64,000 nt of DNA from Prochlorococcus marinus CUG1417 (GCF_017695975.1 NZ_JAAORN010000002.1:496001-560000); one strand, 5' to 3'; positions 1 through 10,029 are shown, numbered from the stretch's first letter. Translations and numbers: made by a program. The notes: generated from the sequence alone by a model not told the origin.

Positions 1-906
1 ATAAAAGGGGGCTTCTGAACATTCTTCCATTTGCTTTCTCACATTAAACTCAATTTGATCCATAGGTACATGACCAGGACCCTCAACCATTACTTGAACA
101 TTATGTTCCCATGCTCTTCGAGTAAGTTCGCCTAAGGTCTTTAATTCAGCTAATTGAGCATCATCAGAAGCATCATGCAAGCATCCAGGTCTTAATGAAT
201 CTCCTAGAGAAAAAGTACAATCATATTTCTTAAAAATCTCACAAATATCATCAAACCTTGTGTAAAGAGGATTTTGCTTAAAATGATGTAACATCCATTG
301 GGCTAAAATACCTCCCCCCCTACTGACAATTCCAGTAATTCTGCCTTTGACCTTCGGCAAATGCTCTATTAACAGGCCAGCATGAATAGTTTGATAATCT
401 ACTCCCTGCTGACAATGTTTTTCAATAATATGAAGGAAATCGTCTTCAGTTAGTCTATCTATTGAACCATGTACACTTTCTAAAGCTTGATAAACAGGAA
501 CTGTTCCTATAGGAACAGGGGACTCATTAATAATTGCTTGACGTACTTCATCTAAATTTACTCCTCCTGTAGAAAGATCCATAACTGTATCAGCCCCATA
601 TTTAACTGCTAACTTGAGCTTCTCCACTTCTTCATTGATATCACTTGCATTAGGTGAGGCACCAATATTAGCATTTACTTTGCATCTAGAAGCAATACCT
701 ATAGACATTGGCTCAAGATTCAAATGATTAATATTAGCTGGAATAATTAATCTTCCTCTTGCCACTTCTTCCATTATAAGAGAAGGGGGAAGATTCTCTT
801 TTTTAGCAACAAAATCCATTTCTTCAGTGATATGATCATTTCTCGCAAAGTGCATCTGAGTTACATTATTTTTTCCAAGGCGAGGCTTAATCCAAGAACT
901 TCTCAT
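1..906 (-). CDS. thiC: Phosphomethylpyrimidine synthase ThiC (partial, C-terminus outside window)
   Basis: This is the radical-SAM enzyme that turns aminoimidazole ribotide into the pyrimidine (HMP-P) moiety of thiamine. I translated it myself because it runs off the left edge. The 302 visible codons start at an ATG at 906 ([20 protein letters not shown]) and remain open to base 1. Typical ThiC stretches are visible, including NANIGASP, the MDLSTGG strand, QTIHAG, and VEGPGHVP near the edge. ThiC is usually about 450-460 residues, so roughly one third is missing, including the C-terminal Cys cluster that binds the 4Fe-4S centre. A TPP riboswitch lies in its 5' leader, so repression by thiamine pyrophosphate is expected. 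thiG, another thiamine gene, lies far away at 52934. Confidence 0.96.
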   Translation of the reverse strand, partial: MRSSWIKPRLGKNNVTQMHFARNDHITEEMDFVAKKENLPPSLIMEEVARGRLIIPANINHLNLEPMSIGIASRCKVNANIGASPNASDINEEVEKLKLAVKYGADTVMDLSTGGVNLDEVRQAIINESPVPIGTVPVYQALESVHGSIDRLTEDDFLHIIEKHCQQGVDYQTIHAGLLIEHLPKVKGRITGIVSRGGGILAQWMLHHFKQNPLYTRFDDICEIFKKYDCTFSLGDSLRPGCLHDASDDAQLAELKTLGELTRRAWEHNVQVMVEGPGHVPMDQIEFNVRKQMEECSEAPFY

Positions 907-950
907 AATTTACAAAATTTTTAAATAGTATTATTACTAAAGTTTGATCA

Positions 951-1035
951 AATCTTCACTTCCCAGCATCAAGATTAATGATTCAGGTTCAAAGGGTATG
1001 ATCTCAGCTAAGGTAAATTCCCTAGCACCCCTAGT
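951..1035 (-). promoter_or_regulatory. TPP riboswitch (THI box) in thiC leader
   Basis: Read on the minus strand, the stretch carries the conserved THI-box order: a GGGGTGC-type 5' arm (1026-1035), CTGAGAT followed by ACCCTTTGAACCTGA (about 979-1006), then TGATGCtGGGAAGTGAAG (about 954-972). These match the pyrimidine- and pyrophosphate-sensing arms of TPP aptamers. It sits about 45 nt upstream of the thiC ATG, the usual place for control of thiC in cyanobacteria. A perfect 10-base palindrome TTTGATCAAA (943-952) overlaps its 3' end. No Shine-Dalgarno sequence is obvious between the aptamer and the ATG, so the expression platform is not resolved. Confidence 0.93.
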
Positions 1036-1104
1036 ATTTATCTTATTAATAGCTCTTTTCTAAAAAATAGTCATCTCATATTGCATAAAATAAATAATAT
1101 TACT

Positions 1105-1320
1105 TTATTTAAGTTTTTGATAAGACTTTATCTTTTTTAAAATATTTTTCCTATCTACTTGTCTACTAATACCCCTCTCCAAAATAATTACAATCCCCAT
1201 CAAACCAATAGGAAAATAAAAAATCTTCCGAGAATTGTCTCTAAATATCAAGCCGATAGCTGATATGAGGATCATACAAGGAGCCACAAAAGATAAAATA
1301 AATCTTTTATTAATTTTCAT
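1105..1320 (-). CDS. Small two-helix membrane protein, unknown function
   Basis: A 71-residue protein with two hydrophobic stretches (about residues 8-25 and 33-47) separated by a short basic loop, and a Lys-rich C-terminal tail. It is therefore probably an inner or thylakoid membrane hairpin. Its ATG overlaps the stop codon of the upstream amidohydrolase by one base (TAATG), which implies translational coupling. Size and layout resemble the small cyanobacterial DUF3188 family, but that is a resemblance from memory, not a search. No catalytic motif is visible. Confidence 0.7.
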   Translation of the reverse strand: MKINKRFILSFVAPCMILISAIGLIFRDNSRKIFYFPIGLMGIVIILERGISRQVDRKNILKKIKSYQKLK

Positions 1321-2501
1321 TAGCCAATTGTATTAATCTTTTCATTGTTTAATTTTACTATGGATTCTGTTATCACTTTAATACCAACAGCAATAGCTCT
1401 TTCATCTGGATCAAATTTCGAACTATGAAGGGGAGCACATCCAGTTGATCTAGAAACGCCGAGCCTAAACATAGCTCCTGGAATCTCATTTAAAAATTCA
1501 GCAAAATCCTCAGCTCCTAATGATGGTTTTTGTAATTCGATAACATTTTCTTGACCCAAAACCTTTATTCCCGAATCTCTTAGGACTCTGTTAATCTCAG
1601 AATTATTATTAACTGCCGGAGTGATTTCTCTAAACATTACTTTTACTTCCGCTCCGCAACTATTAGCTAAAGAAGTGATATTTTCATTAAGCCAATTACC
1701 AATATTCTTAAATACTTTACGATTAGTGCATCTAACCGTACCAGTTAAATTAACCTTTTCTGCAAGAACATTGAATGCGTTGCCTCCATTTATTTTTCCA
1801 AAAGTTATTACTACAGGATCTAAAGGATCTAACTTCCGTGTTATTGATTCTTGAATTCCCGAGATAACTCTAGAAGCCACCCAAATAGAATCAACTCCTT
1901 CATGAGGTCTAGCACCGTGGCCTGACTTTCCTTTAATCTCCACCTTAAGTTCTCCCGCAGCTGCAGTTAAACTTCCTTCTTTAATGCCAATAGTCCCTAC
2001 GGATAAATCGGGGTAGACATGAACTCCCAAAATATGGGTTAAACCATTAGTTGCACCATCTTTAATCATCCATCGAGCTCCACTCGCAATTTCTTCAGCG
2101 GGCTGAAAAATTATTCGAGTCCCGAAATTTAGTTTTAAATCCTTAATAATTTTTGCCACACCCAATCCAATCGATATATGCAAGTCGTGACCACAGGCAT
2201 GCATAACACCGTCTACTTTTGAAGAAAAACTTAATTTAGTTTCCTCAAATATTGGCAAAGCATCCATATCCACTCTCAAACCTATAATACCTTTATCTAA
2301 GGGCCCAAAATCAGCTATAACTCCTGTCCTACCAATAGATTCTCTAACATTCCAACCAATATTTTTTAAAAAACCACTTATTAAGATCGCTGTTTGATTT
2401 TCAAGTCCACTTAATTCCGGATGTGCATGGATATGTCTTCTTAAGTTAATTAATTCATCATTAAACGAATCAATTTTTTTACAAAACTGATCTCTATTCA
2501 T
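1320..2501 (-). CDS. M20 family amidohydrolase (N-acyl-amino-acid / IAA-type hydrolase)
   Basis: A 393-residue metal-dependent hydrolase of the M20D/HipO-like group, which removes acyl groups from N-acyl amino acids or related conjugates. The metal-binding HACGHDLH motif is at residues 101-108, a second ligand pair EE at about 136-137, and the family signature RxHIHAHPELSG near residues 22-32. The lid/dimerisation domain sits in the middle, and the GAEDFAEF motif is near the C-terminus. Length is normal for the family. It lies 3 bases after the TPR gene and overlaps the next small gene by one base, so it is part of a ruvB-TPR-M20-small protein transcript. The natural substrate cannot be read from sequence. 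Confidence 0.85.
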   Translation of the reverse strand: MNRDQFCKKIDSFNDELINLRRHIHAHPELSGLENQTAILISGFLKNIGWNVRESIGRTGVIADFGPLDKGIIGLRVDMDALPIFEETKLSFSSKVDGVMHACGHDLHISIGLGVAKIIKDLKLNFGTRIIFQPAEEIASGARWMIKDGATNGLTHILGVHVYPDLSVGTIGIKEGSLTAAAGELKVEIKGKSGHGARPHEGVDSIWVASRVISGIQESITRKLDPLDPVVITFGKINGGNAFNVLAEKVNLTGTVRCTNRKVFKNIGNWLNENITSLANSCGAEVKVMFREITPAVNNNSEINRVLRDSGIKVLGQENVIELQKPSLGAEDFAEFLNEIPGAMFRLGVSRSTGCAPLHSSKFDPDERAIAVGIKVITESIVKLNNEKINTIG

Positions 2502-2504
2502 TAC

Positions 2505-3293
2505 TTATTTTAAATCGACAAAGTTCATTAAATCTTTAATTGGTTCTGGAGGCCATCTTCTTATTTTTTTTAACCATTCTTCATCACTATATCTAGGATC
2601 TAATTCAGTGACCGCTATCCAATTACTTTCTGCTTTCCCAGATTCACCTTTAGACCAATTTAAGGCTGTTAAAGCTGCCCTAGCATCTGCAAAAGTTGGA
2701 TAACGTCTAATTAAATTTTTTAGTTCTTTTTCAGATTCATCAATATTTCCCAACTGGAAATCTGCTAATGCCATACTTGACCTCGCCATCGCAAATCCAG
2801 GATTATATAAAGAAGCTTTAGAAAATAAATCTCTCGCCTTTTTCCAATTTGATGTAGATCCTTCTACATTAGCCAAATTATATAATGCAGAGAAATTTGT
2901 ACTATCTTGCGAAATAACTAACAAATAATCTTCTTTAGCTTGCGACCATAAACCCAATGCTTCCTCTGCTATCCCCCTGTTAATATATGGATCTATTTCA
3001 CTAGGATTCAAACTTATTGACTTATTTTGGTCTTCTATAGATCCCTCTACATCTCCAATAACAAGTCTTACATTTCCTCTATTGCTCAAACCTGCAGCAT
3101 CATCAGGATATGAATCGAGATATTGATTCCATGCTTGTAAAGCGAGATTAAATTTTCCACTCGAACTTAGATCTAATGCATTTTGAAACAAATTCTCCCT
3201 AAAAGATAATGAATAGCATGGCGAAATATAAAAAATATTCAAAAAAACAAAAATTAATAAAAAACAAACCTTAACTTTTTTAAAAGTTCTCAT
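2505..3293 (-). CDS. TPR-repeat protein with N-terminal signal/anchor
   Basis: About 262 residues starting MRTFKKVKV at an ATG at 3293. The longer frame to 3305 would need a TTG and adds only four residues. A basic and hydrophobic N-terminus (roughly residues 3-25, ending ISPCYS with a possible lipobox Cys) looks like a signal peptide or lipoprotein signal. At least four tetratricopeptide repeats follow, with the typical spacing of small and aromatic residues ([20 protein letters not shown], and the segment beginning [10 protein letters not shown]). TPR arrays serve as protein-docking scaffolds. The start overlaps the end of ruvB by 14 bases. The binding partner is unknown. Confidence 0.85.
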   Translation of the reverse strand: MRTFKKVKVCFLLIFVFLNIFYISPCYSLSFRENLFQNALDLSSSGKFNLALQAWNQYLDSYPDDAAGLSNRGNVRLVIGDVEGSIEDQNKSISLNPSEIDPYINRGIAEEALGLWSQAKEDYLLVISQDSTNFSALYNLANVEGSTSNWKKARDLFSKASLYNPGFAMARSSMALADFQLGNIDESEKELKNLIRRYPTFADARAALTALNWSKGESGKAESNWIAVTELDPRYSDEEWLKKIRRWPPEPIKDLMNFVDLK

Positions 3294-4341
3294 TCTTTGA
3301 ATCAATGTACTTTTTCCCTAAAGCAGTAAGCAATCTTCCTCGAGGAGTTCTCGTTAAGAAACCAATTTGGATTAAATATGGCTCAATTACAAATTCTAAC
3401 ATTGAAGAATCCTCACCCAAACCAGCTGCGATTGAATCGAGGCCAGTTGGAATATTATTGTTTTGGTTTAGAAATGATAAATATTGTCTATCTAAAGGAT
3501 CCAATCCCTTTTCGTCTATTTGGTAAGAATTTAAAGCTTTTTTTATTAAATTAACAGAGATATCATTAGTATTTTTCACAACTTGAGCATAATCTCTAAC
3601 TCGTCTTAATAATCTCAAAGCAATTCTTGGAGTACCTCGAGATATCTTTGCTAAATCATAAGATGCTTTTTCATCTAAATTAAGGTTGATTAATCGAGAG
3701 AAATTAACAATTATTTGCTTTAATTCATCATATGTATAAAGTTCAATTTTCTGAGATATGCCAAATCTATCTCTTAGAGGAGCACTAATTGAGGCTAATT
3801 TAGTTGTCGCACCAATAAGAGTGAATCTAGGAAGATTAATTGTTCTGCAACGAGCTCCTCTATTAGCTCCCATAGTTAAATCCAGTCTAAAATCCTCCAT
3901 TGCTGAATATAACAGCTCTTCAGTTAATTTATTTAAGCGATGTATCTCATCGATAAATAAAACTTCACCTTCTTTTAATCCAAGCAATAAACCTACAATA
4001 TCTCTAGGTCTTTCAATTGAGGGTGCAGTGGCTATCCTACATTTTGTATGCATTTCATGGGCTATTAAAACAGCTAAAGTAGTCTTACCTAAACCAGGCT
4101 GTCCATATAAAAGCGTATGCTCCATGGGTTCTTTCCTATAAATTGAAGCATCAATAGCTATTCTTAAAGAGGACTTAAGTTTTTCTTGGCCAATAAATTC
4201 TTGTAAACTAAGAGGCCGAGCTAAGTTAAGATTATTATTATTTCTTTTTTCTTCTGGAATGATTTTTGAATCAACTAGCCTAAGTTCTTTTTTACTAAAA
4301 GGAAAGTCATTATTACTTATATTGGAGGAAATTATTGCCAT
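3280..4341 (-). CDS. ruvB: Holliday junction branch-migration ATPase RuvB
   Basis: RuvB is the hexameric AAA+ motor that, with RuvA, drives branch migration of Holliday junctions in recombinational repair. The 353-residue protein has the Walker A loop GQPGLGKTT (80-88), Walker B/DEIH box (131-134), a sensor 1 region (TLIGATTK) and the RuvB winged-helix C-terminus with RTPRGR near residue 337. About 40 extra N-terminal residues rich in Asn and Ser precede the core, as is common in cyanobacteria. It is divergent from smpB across about 50 bases, and its 3' end overlaps the TPR gene. The start is an ATG at 4341. Confidence 0.97.
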   Translation of the reverse strand: MAIISSNISNNDFPFSKKELRLVDSKIIPEEKRNNNNLNLARPLSLQEFIGQEKLKSSLRIAIDASIYRKEPMEHTLLYGQPGLGKTTLAVLIAHEMHTKCRIATAPSIERPRDIVGLLLGLKEGEVLFIDEIHRLNKLTEELLYSAMEDFRLDLTMGANRGARCRTINLPRFTLIGATTKLASISAPLRDRFGISQKIELYTYDELKQIIVNFSRLINLNLDEKASYDLAKISRGTPRIALRLLRRVRDYAQVVKNTNDISVNLIKKALNSYQIDEKGLDPLDRQYLSFLNQNNNIPTGLDSIAAGLGEDSSMLEFVIEPYLIQIGFLTRTPRGRLLTALGKKYIDSKNENF

Positions 4342-4393
4342 AATGAAAGGTTAATTGCAATTGTTCTGAGTAGAAAGCTTTTTTACAATTAAA

Positions 4394-4888
4394 ATGGCAA
4401 AAAATTCAAATAAAGTTCAAAAAAATTCTAAAAAAGAAAATAATTTTAAACGTTTAGCTGAGAATAGATATGCAAAATTTCAATATGCAATATCTGAAAC
4501 AATAGAAGCTGGAATTGAACTTTTAGGGACAGAAGTAAAGTCTATTAGAAACGGGAAAGCAAATTTAAGAGACGGGTACTGCTCATTCAGAGATGGTGAG
4601 ATTTTATTGTTAAATGTTCACATTTCACCACACAACAATGTAGGGTCTTTTTTTAATCATGATCCATTAAGGAATAGAAAGTTGTTACTGCATAAGAAAG
4701 AAATAATAAAACTGAAATCCAATACTGAAAAAAAAGGAATGACTATTGTGCCATTATCTCTTTATTTAAAAGGGTCATGGATAAAAATAGCTATTGGGGT
4801 TGGTAAAGGTAAAAAGTTACATGACAAACGACAAGATGAAAAACAAAAAACTATAAAAAAAGAAATCAACTCTGCACTAAAAAGATAA
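4394..4888 (+). CDS. smpB: SsrA-binding protein SmpB
   Basis: SmpB binds tmRNA and mimics the missing codon-anticodon helix when stalled ribosomes are rescued by trans-translation. The 164-residue protein has the OB-fold core with [19 protein letters not shown], the hallmark [20 protein letters not shown], and the basic C-terminal tail ([14 protein letters not shown]) that enters the mRNA channel. A Lys/Asn-rich leader of about 18 residues precedes the core. The tmRNA gene ssrA is not in this window. It faces the 81-residue orphan gene convergently, with 28 bases between their ends. Confidence 0.96.
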   Translation: MAKNSNKVQKNSKKENNFKRLAENRYAKFQYAISETIEAGIELLGTEVKSIRNGKANLRDGYCSFRDGEILLLNVHISPHNNVGSFFNHDPLRNRKLLLHKKEIIKLKSNTEKKGMTIVPLSLYLKGSWIKIAIGVGKGKKLHDKRQDEKQKTIKKEINSALKR

Positions 4889-4916
4889 AAATATTATTCA
4901 GACTTATTAAAAACTA

Positions 4917-5162
4917 TTAATCTAAACTTACTGAAATTGGTGGAGGAGAAGGATCTGGATCTGCAATTAACATATGTTGTAGGACAGTTTCAGGCCTCTC
5001 ACTATCTCTCCAGCGAATTTTGTATGCAGGCATTTTTGTACCCCTGCTAGTAGTTTGCTCTACAGGTTCAATAACCCATCCTCTTCTAGATCGGCCTTGA
5101 GGATTTCTTTTCACAACTGCATCCGCATGTTTAAAACGGAAACCAACACGTTCACCACTCAT
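4917..5162 (-). CDS. Conserved-looking small protein, unknown function (possible SH3/KOW-like barrel)
   Basis: An 81-residue basic protein starting MSGERVGFRFKHADAVV and ending in a Pro/Asp-rich tail (ADPDPSPPPIS). I do not recognise a named family. The alternation of short hydrophobic strands with RGWVIEPVEQ and YKIRWRDSERPETVLQHML suggests a small beta barrel of the SH3 or KOW kind, which is inference only. It is 29 bases downstream of lysS on the same strand, so it may be co-transcribed and translation- or RNA-related. Its coding nature is supported by the good ATG, by fitting snugly between two genes, and by Arg codon use that differs from random AT-rich sequence. Confidence 0.7.
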   Translation of the reverse strand: MSGERVGFRFKHADAVVKRNPQGRSRRGWVIEPVEQTTSRGTKMPAYKIRWRDSERPETVLQHMLIADPDPSPPPISVSLD

Positions 5163-5191
5163 TTCAAAAATTTCGTATTGGATAGATTTAC

Positions 5192-6730
5192 TTATTTTAC
5201 TTCATTCAAGGGTAATTTTTCATTTTTATTCGAAGTTATTTCTGGTTTTAACAATGGGAAAGGGATTACATCTCTAATTGATGGACTATTGGTAATTAAC
5301 ATAATGAGTCGGTCAATACCTATGCCTAATCCTCCCGTAGGAGGCATGCCAATCTCTAAAGCATTCAAGAAATCTTCATCTATGCAATGCGCCTCAAAAT
5401 CTCCTTCATCTCTAAGGGATTGCTGTAATTGCATTCTTTCTCTTTGATCTACTGGATCTATCAACTCACTAAAAGCGTTTGCTAGTTCTCTACCAACTAT
5501 AAATAATTCAAATCTCTGAACCATTTGTTTATTATCAAGATGAGGTCTAGCTAGAGGAGAAATTTCAATAGGATAATCGATAACAAAAGTGGGTTCTATA
5601 AGTTCTGACTCGACTTTTTGCTCAAAGACCTCATTTAAAAGTCTCCCAATAGTATTAACTTTATTAGAAAATTCAACATTTATACTTTTAACGGCTTCTT
5701 TTGCTGCTTGAAAGTCTCCATCAAATGAATCAAAATCAATTCCTGTATATTTTTTGACTATGTCTTTCATTGATATTCTTGACCAAGGTTTGGAAAAATC
5801 AATTTCCTTATTTTGGTAATTTATAACCAAAGAGCCACATGCTTCAGCTACGACGTCTCTAATAAGTTCTTCTGTTAATTGCATCATATCTACATAGTCA
5901 GAAAAAGCTTGATAAATTTCAACTGATGTAAATTCTGGATTATGCTTTGTACTTATCCCCTCATTACGGAAAATTCTTCCCAATTCATAAACCTTGTCAA
6001 AGCCTCCAACAACCATTCTTTTTAAATGTAATTCAGTAGCTATTCTCAGATAAAGAGGAATATCTAATGTATTGTGATGAGTAATAAATGGTCTTGCCTC
6101 CGCACCACCAGCTTCAGATTGCAGAATTGGAGTCTCTATCTCTAAAAAATTTTTATTATCTAGCCATTTTCTTATAAAACTTATACATTTTGCTCTTGTT
6201 TTAAATACATTTTTAGAGTGGGGATTAACTATTAAATCTAGGTAACGTTGTCTATATCTTTTTTCGATATCAGTCAATCCATGCCATTTATCAGGTAAGG
6301 GAAGTAATGATTTAGATAACATTTCCCATTTTTCTACTTTAACTGAAAGCTCACCTTTATTAGTTTTTTTTATAGTTCCAAGAACGCCAATCCAGTCACC
6401 AATATCTACTAATTCCTTAATATCTTGAAAAGAAAGTAACTTTTGGTTTTCTAAATCGCAATTAATGATACTTTTATCTAGATAAAGCTGAATCTGACCT
6501 TCTTGATCGCTTATTGTAAAAAAAGCAATTTTACCCATTACCCTTTTCGTCATCACTCTACCAGCAAGAGAAACAGTGAAGTCTTCCTCTTGACCATTTT
6601 CTAAATAATCAAATTTTTGAATAAGAAATTTTGAATGATGCGAAACTCTAAAACTTTCTGCATAAGAAGCAAATCCCCTACTAACGAGTGAATTAGCTTT
6701 TTGTAGACGGGAATCTCTTATTTCAGACAA
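5192..6730 (-). CDS. lysS: Lysyl-tRNA synthetase, class II
   Basis: Charges tRNA-Lys with lysine. The 512-residue protein has an N-terminal OB-fold anticodon-binding domain (about 55-165) and the class II catalytic core: motif 1 around [17 protein letters not shown], motif 2 [18 protein letters not shown] and motif 3 [15 protein letters not shown] near the C-terminus. The start has to be a TTG at 6730, because an in-frame stop lies just upstream and [12 protein letters not shown] reads as a normal LysS N-terminus. It is 50 bases downstream of rpaB on the same strand. Confidence 0.96.
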   Translation of the reverse strand: MSEIRDSRLQKANSLVSRGFASYAESFRVSHHSKFLIQKFDYLENGQEEDFTVSLAGRVMTKRVMGKIAFFTISDQEGQIQLYLDKSIINCDLENQKLLSFQDIKELVDIGDWIGVLGTIKKTNKGELSVKVEKWEMLSKSLLPLPDKWHGLTDIEKRYRQRYLDLIVNPHSKNVFKTRAKCISFIRKWLDNKNFLEIETPILQSEAGGAEARPFITHHNTLDIPLYLRIATELHLKRMVVGGFDKVYELGRIFRNEGISTKHNPEFTSVEIYQAFSDYVDMMQLTEELIRDVVAEACGSLVINYQNKEIDFSKPWSRISMKDIVKKYTGIDFDSFDGDFQAAKEAVKSINVEFSNKVNTIGRLLNEVFEQKVESELIEPTFVIDYPIEISPLARPHLDNKQMVQRFELFIVGRELANAFSELIDPVDQRERMQLQQSLRDEGDFEAHCIDEDFLNALEIGMPPTGGLGIGIDRLIMLITNSPSIRDVIPFPLLKPEITSNKNEKLPLNEVK

Positions 6731-6780
6731 AATTTACTTTGGAATATTTGTTTTATTTAATAAAAGTATCAGACTGAGTC

Positions 6781-7527
6781 TCAACTTGCCAAAGATGTTG
6801 CAGTTTCGCCAACTCTCTGAGATGCATATCCAATTCCTCGAACAGTTAATATTAATTCTGGATTTCTTGGATCTGGTTCCAATTTACCTCTTAGTCTAGC
6901 TACATATACATCCACAACCCTTAAATCTGCTGCTCTGCGAGGAGGATAACCCCATAACTGTTCTAATATTTCAGCTCTTGGAACAACTTTACCTGGCTCA
7001 TCGAATAATAATTCTAGGAGGCTAAATTCAGTGTAAGTTAAGCTGATTCTTTCCCCAGCTCTAGAAACTTGTCTACGATTAGTATCAACTACTAAACTTC
7101 CAAATTTCATAACTCCTTTGCCAGATGGAACCTCTTTAGTTTCTGTAACAGATACAGTAGGACCCATTCTCCTCAAAATAGTAGCAATCCTAGCTTCTAG
7201 CTCTTTTGGGCTAAATGGTTTAGATAAGTAATCATCAGCACCTAAATCCAACCCTGCAACTCTTTCTGAAATTGCCTCTAGAGCGGTTAAAAATATTATT
7301 GGAACTACTGATTCTGCTCTAATTCTTCTACAAACTGCGAATCCGTCCATTTTTGGAAGCATAACATCAAGAACTATCAAATCTGGGGAATCTCTGTGGA
7401 ATGATTCAAGAGCTTCTTCACCGTTAGTAGCTGAATAAACTTGATATCCTGCAAGCTGGAGTCTTGTGACTAATACCTTCAAAACTGCTGGTTCATCATC
7501 AACAACTAAAATTCTTGCTTTTGACAT
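6781..7527 (-). CDS. rpaB: OmpR-family response regulator, RpaB-like
   Basis: A 248-residue two-component regulator. The receiver domain has the acidic pocket DD at 10-11, phospho-acceptor Asp54 (IVLDVMLPK), Thr81 and Lys103 (DYLSKPF). The C-terminal winged helix (about 140-235) carries RVVDVYVARLRGKLEPDP. The receiver and linker (FSPKELEARI, NPELILTVRGIGY) are closer to RpaB/Ycf27 than to RpaA, as I remember them. RpaB is the essential cyanobacterial regulator of high-light and photosystem genes, working with the kinase NblS. Neighbours are lysS downstream and mreD 168 bases upstream. The RpaB assignment is good but not certain. Confidence 0.8.
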   Translation of the reverse strand: MSKARILVVDDEPAVLKVLVTRLQLAGYQVYSATNGEEALESFHRDSPDLIVLDVMLPKMDGFAVCRRIRAESVVPIIFLTALEAISERVAGLDLGADDYLSKPFSPKELEARIATILRRMGPTVSVTETKEVPSGKGVMKFGSLVVDTNRRQVSRAGERISLTYTEFSLLELLFDEPGKVVPRAEILEQLWGYPPRRAADLRVVDVYVARLRGKLEPDPRNPELILTVRGIGYASQRVGETATSLAS

Positions 7528-7695
7528 AGATTAAAAAAGATTTCAAGATATTTCAAAGCAAAGAATTATTGCATTGAATATATATTCTAACAATTAAAAA
7601 TATAACATTAAGACATACTCAAAGGGATAATTCCTATGTTTTACAAAAATACTAAATAATTTAAGAAATAAATTTTTTGAACATATCTCACTTCT
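7528..7695. other. Intergenic region between mreD and rpaB with a 12-base palindrome
   Basis: This 168-base gap lies between two minus-strand genes and must contain the rpaB promoter and leader. It holds a perfect palindrome GAATATATATTC at 7576-7587, about 50 bases upstream of the rpaB ATG. That could be an operator or simply an AT-rich -10 region. No small ORF or RNA structure was convincing. Confidence 0.4.
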
Positions 7696-8223
7696 TTAAA
7701 AGTTAATTTTTGTAATTTTCATTGAAGATTTAAAGATTCTCATAAGCTGGGAGCAAATTAAAGGAGCAAAAAGACCTGTAAGAAAAACTTCAGCTAAAAT
7801 ATTTTTAATGCTGGGCATAAAAAGTAAAAAAGTACTATCTGAAAAATTTTTAAACAAAATCTGTAAAAAATAAAGGATCCCACATAAAAAACTTCCAAAG
7901 GAACAAATTAAACCATACCTAAAATGACCCACCAAAATGTCCCTATTTAACTTAATTCTCCCGAATAAAATTCCACATAAAATTAAACCTGGTATTTGAG
8001 TAAAATTACTATCCAGAGTTAAAGAATCTAAAATTAGTCCTAAAAACAAACCCAATATTAGTCCATTAATTGATCCGTTTATCATTGACCAAGGCAATAA
8101 CCAAAATAAAGGCCAATATGGCTGAACGCCTAAAAATCCAAGCCAATTAGGATGCCATAAAAAAACAATTGGTACAAAAATAAATGTGAAAAAAGATGAT
8201 TTTTTTGTGAAAAATTTATTCAT
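7696..8223 (-). CDS. mreD: Rod-shape determining membrane protein MreD-like
   Basis: MreD is the polytopic partner of MreC and MreB in the cell-wall elongation complex. The 175-residue form starts at the ATG at 8223 (MNKFFTKKSS), which overlaps the mreC stop as TAATG. A longer open frame to 8253 would overlap mreC by 31 bases and is less likely. Five or six hydrophobic segments span most of the protein, with many Gly and Leu residues. Sequence conservation in MreD is poor, so the call rests on topology, size and position after mreB and mreC. Confidence 0.78.
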   Translation of the reverse strand: MNKFFTKKSSFFTFIFVPIVFLWHPNWLGFLGVQPYWPLFWLLPWSMINGSINGLILGLFLGLILDSLTLDSNFTQIPGLILCGILFGRIKLNRDILVGHFRYGLICSFGSFLCGILYFLQILFKNFSDSTFLLFMPSIKNILAEVFLTGLFAPLICSQLMRIFKSSMKITKINF

Positions 8224-8972
8224 TAAATTTTTACTTTTAAAATTTGCACCCAATCAATTACTTGCGGCTTTGCCAAAAGTGATATTTTTGCGGTTTTTTT
8301 TGCTTTAGAAGACTTATCTACTGATTGGACAATACCAATAGGGATATTTGGAGGTAATAAAGTGCTAGCAGGAGAAGACGATACAAAATCTCCGACTTTT
8401 ATATCAGCATCTTTTGAATAAAGTATTAAGCTTGGATGATCATCTCCTAAACCAACCAATAATCCATTAATTTGAATTCTATCCACCCATACACCTACCT
8501 TACTTTCAGGTGAAGTTAATAATGTTACCGATGAAGTATATAAAGAAGTATGATTTACCCTTCCTAATAATCCACCAGGGCCAATAACAGTACTACCAAT
8601 TTCCACGCCATCTTTTGAACCTTTATTTAATATTATCTGTCTCCACCAATTACCAGTTTTTCTCGAAATCACTGCAGCTGAGATATGTTTATTACTAGAA
8701 GACTCATGAAGAGATAAAATTTTACGCAATCTTGTATTATCTTTTTTAAGAAGATCTAAATTTATTAAAGACTCTTGGTCAATACTTTTGAGAATAACTT
8801 CTTTTTGAAATTGCCCAGGCCAAAAAGGCTTTGAGATGAAATAATAAAAATCCTTGTAAATAGATCCTTTTGATATTCGTACAAAAACTAAAAATAAAAA
8901 AATTCCAAAAAATATCCAATTTTTCTTTCTTTGCCACCAACGACTAGTAGAAATTCGTCGGATCTGGAACAT
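8223..8972 (-). CDS. mreC: Rod-shape determining protein MreC
   Basis: MreC is a bitopic protein whose periplasmic barrels couple MreB filaments to peptidoglycan synthases. The 249-residue protein has a basic cytoplasmic start, a single transmembrane helix (about residues 18-36) and a coiled-coil stretch (roughly 62-85, with Leu and Asp/Lys heptads). The MreC double beta-barrel follows, with GPGGLLGRVNHTS and SPASTLLPPNIPIGIV. It sits 4 bases after mreB and runs into mreD. The start is an ATG at 8972. Confidence 0.9.
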   Translation of the reverse strand: MFQIRRISTSRWWQRKKNWIFFGIFLFLVFVRISKGSIYKDFYYFISKPFWPGQFQKEVILKSIDQESLINLDLLKKDNTRLRKILSLHESSSNKHISAAVISRKTGNWWRQIILNKGSKDGVEIGSTVIGPGGLLGRVNHTSLYTSSVTLLTSPESKVGVWVDRIQINGLLVGLGDDHPSLILYSKDADIKVGDFVSSSPASTLLPPNIPIGIVQSVDKSSKAKKTAKISLLAKPQVIDWVQILKVKI

Positions 8973-8976
8973 AGTA

Positions 8977-10029
8977 TTAATCTCTTATCGCGTTCCTTAC
9001 AAAATCTGGAGTATCAACAACTCTTTTAAGTTTCTTGAAATCATCCAAAACCTCCCCACAACCATTAACTACGCATAGCAATGGATTTTCTGCTATGTGA
9101 GTAAAAATTCCAGTTTCATCGCTCAATAAATCATTGATACCCCTTACTAAAGCTCCACCTCCAGCAAGCATAATTCCCCTATCAACAATATCCGCAGCCA
9201 GTTCAGGGGGAGTTCGCTCTAAAGTTCTTTTTACAGCTTCAACGATCTTGCTAAGTGTATCAGCCATAGCTTCTCTAATTTCTCCTGATGTCAAAGTTAC
9301 TGACCTTGGCAGGCCTGATAAAAGATGTAAACCTCTAACCTCTAAAGTAGTTTTATCAAAATCATCATCTGGAAATGCAGATCCAATTTTGATCTTAATA
9401 TCTTCTGCAGTTCTCTCTCCAACAACTAAATTGTGAACTTTTTTAAGATATATGGCAATTGATTCATTTATTTCATCGCCAGCTATTCGAACAGATTCAC
9501 TTAACACAGTTCCACCCAAACTCAATACTGCAACTTCAGTAGTACCGCCACCAATATCGACAATCATAGTCCCAATTGGCTCAGTTACTGGTAATGATGC
9601 TCCTATTGCTGCTGCAACTGGTTCATCAATTAAGTGAACTTCTCTAGCTCCAGCTAATCCAGCTTCTCTTACTGCTCTTCGCTCAACACTGGTCACTCCA
9701 CTTGGAATGCCTATAACTATTCTTGGGGCTAATATACCCTTGCCTTCATTACATTTTTGAATAAATGTTTTTATCATTTGCTCTGCTGCATCAAAATCTG
9801 CGATAACACCATCTCTTAGAGGTCTTACAGCTCTTATATTGCCAGGTGTTCTTCCAAGCATTAATTTTGCTTCTTTACCGACAGCCAATGGGATCCCTTC
9901 TTCTAAATCCATTGCTACTACTGAAGGCTCTTGTAGAACAACTCCCTTCCCTGATACATGTATGAGAGTATTGGCAGTTCCTAAATCTATGCCAATATCT
10001 CTAGAAAATTTGAATCTGTTAAAAATCAC
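8977..10029 (-). CDS. mreB: Actin-like cell-shape protein MreB
   Basis: A 350-residue bacterial actin that forms membrane-associated filaments guiding wall synthesis. Actin-fold nucleotide motifs are clear: phosphate 1 ([15 protein letters not shown], from residue 11), phosphate 2 ([18 protein letters not shown]) and the adenosine loop ([14 protein letters not shown]). The N-terminal MIFNRFKF patch resembles the amphipathic membrane anchor of Gram-negative MreB. The start is a GTG at 10029. mreB, mreC and mreD form a tight minus-strand operon. Presence of the full trio in a coccoid picocyanobacterium is known in this group. Confidence 0.97.
   Translation of the reverse strand: MIFNRFKFSRDIGIDLGTANTLIHVSGKGVVLQEPSVVAMDLEEGIPLAVGKEAKLMLGRTPGNIRAVRPLRDGVIADFDAAEQMIKTFIQKCNEGKGILAPRIVIGIPSGVTSVERRAVREAGLAGAREVHLIDEPVAAAIGASLPVTEPIGTMIVDIGGGTTEVAVLSLGGTVLSESVRIAGDEINESIAIYLKKVHNLVVGERTAEDIKIKIGSAFPDDDFDKTTLEVRGLHLLSGLPRSVTLTSGEIREAMADTLSKIVEAVKRTLERTPPELAADIVDRGIMLAGGGALVRGINDLLSDETGIFTHIAENPLLCVVNGCGEVLDDFKKLKRVVDTPDFVRNAIRD

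Noticed and set aside
9134-9436. 100-codon plus-strand frame inside mreB
   Set aside because: Antisense shadow of a conserved gene; Ser/Leu/Pro-rich composition is that expected from reversing AT-rich coding DNA.
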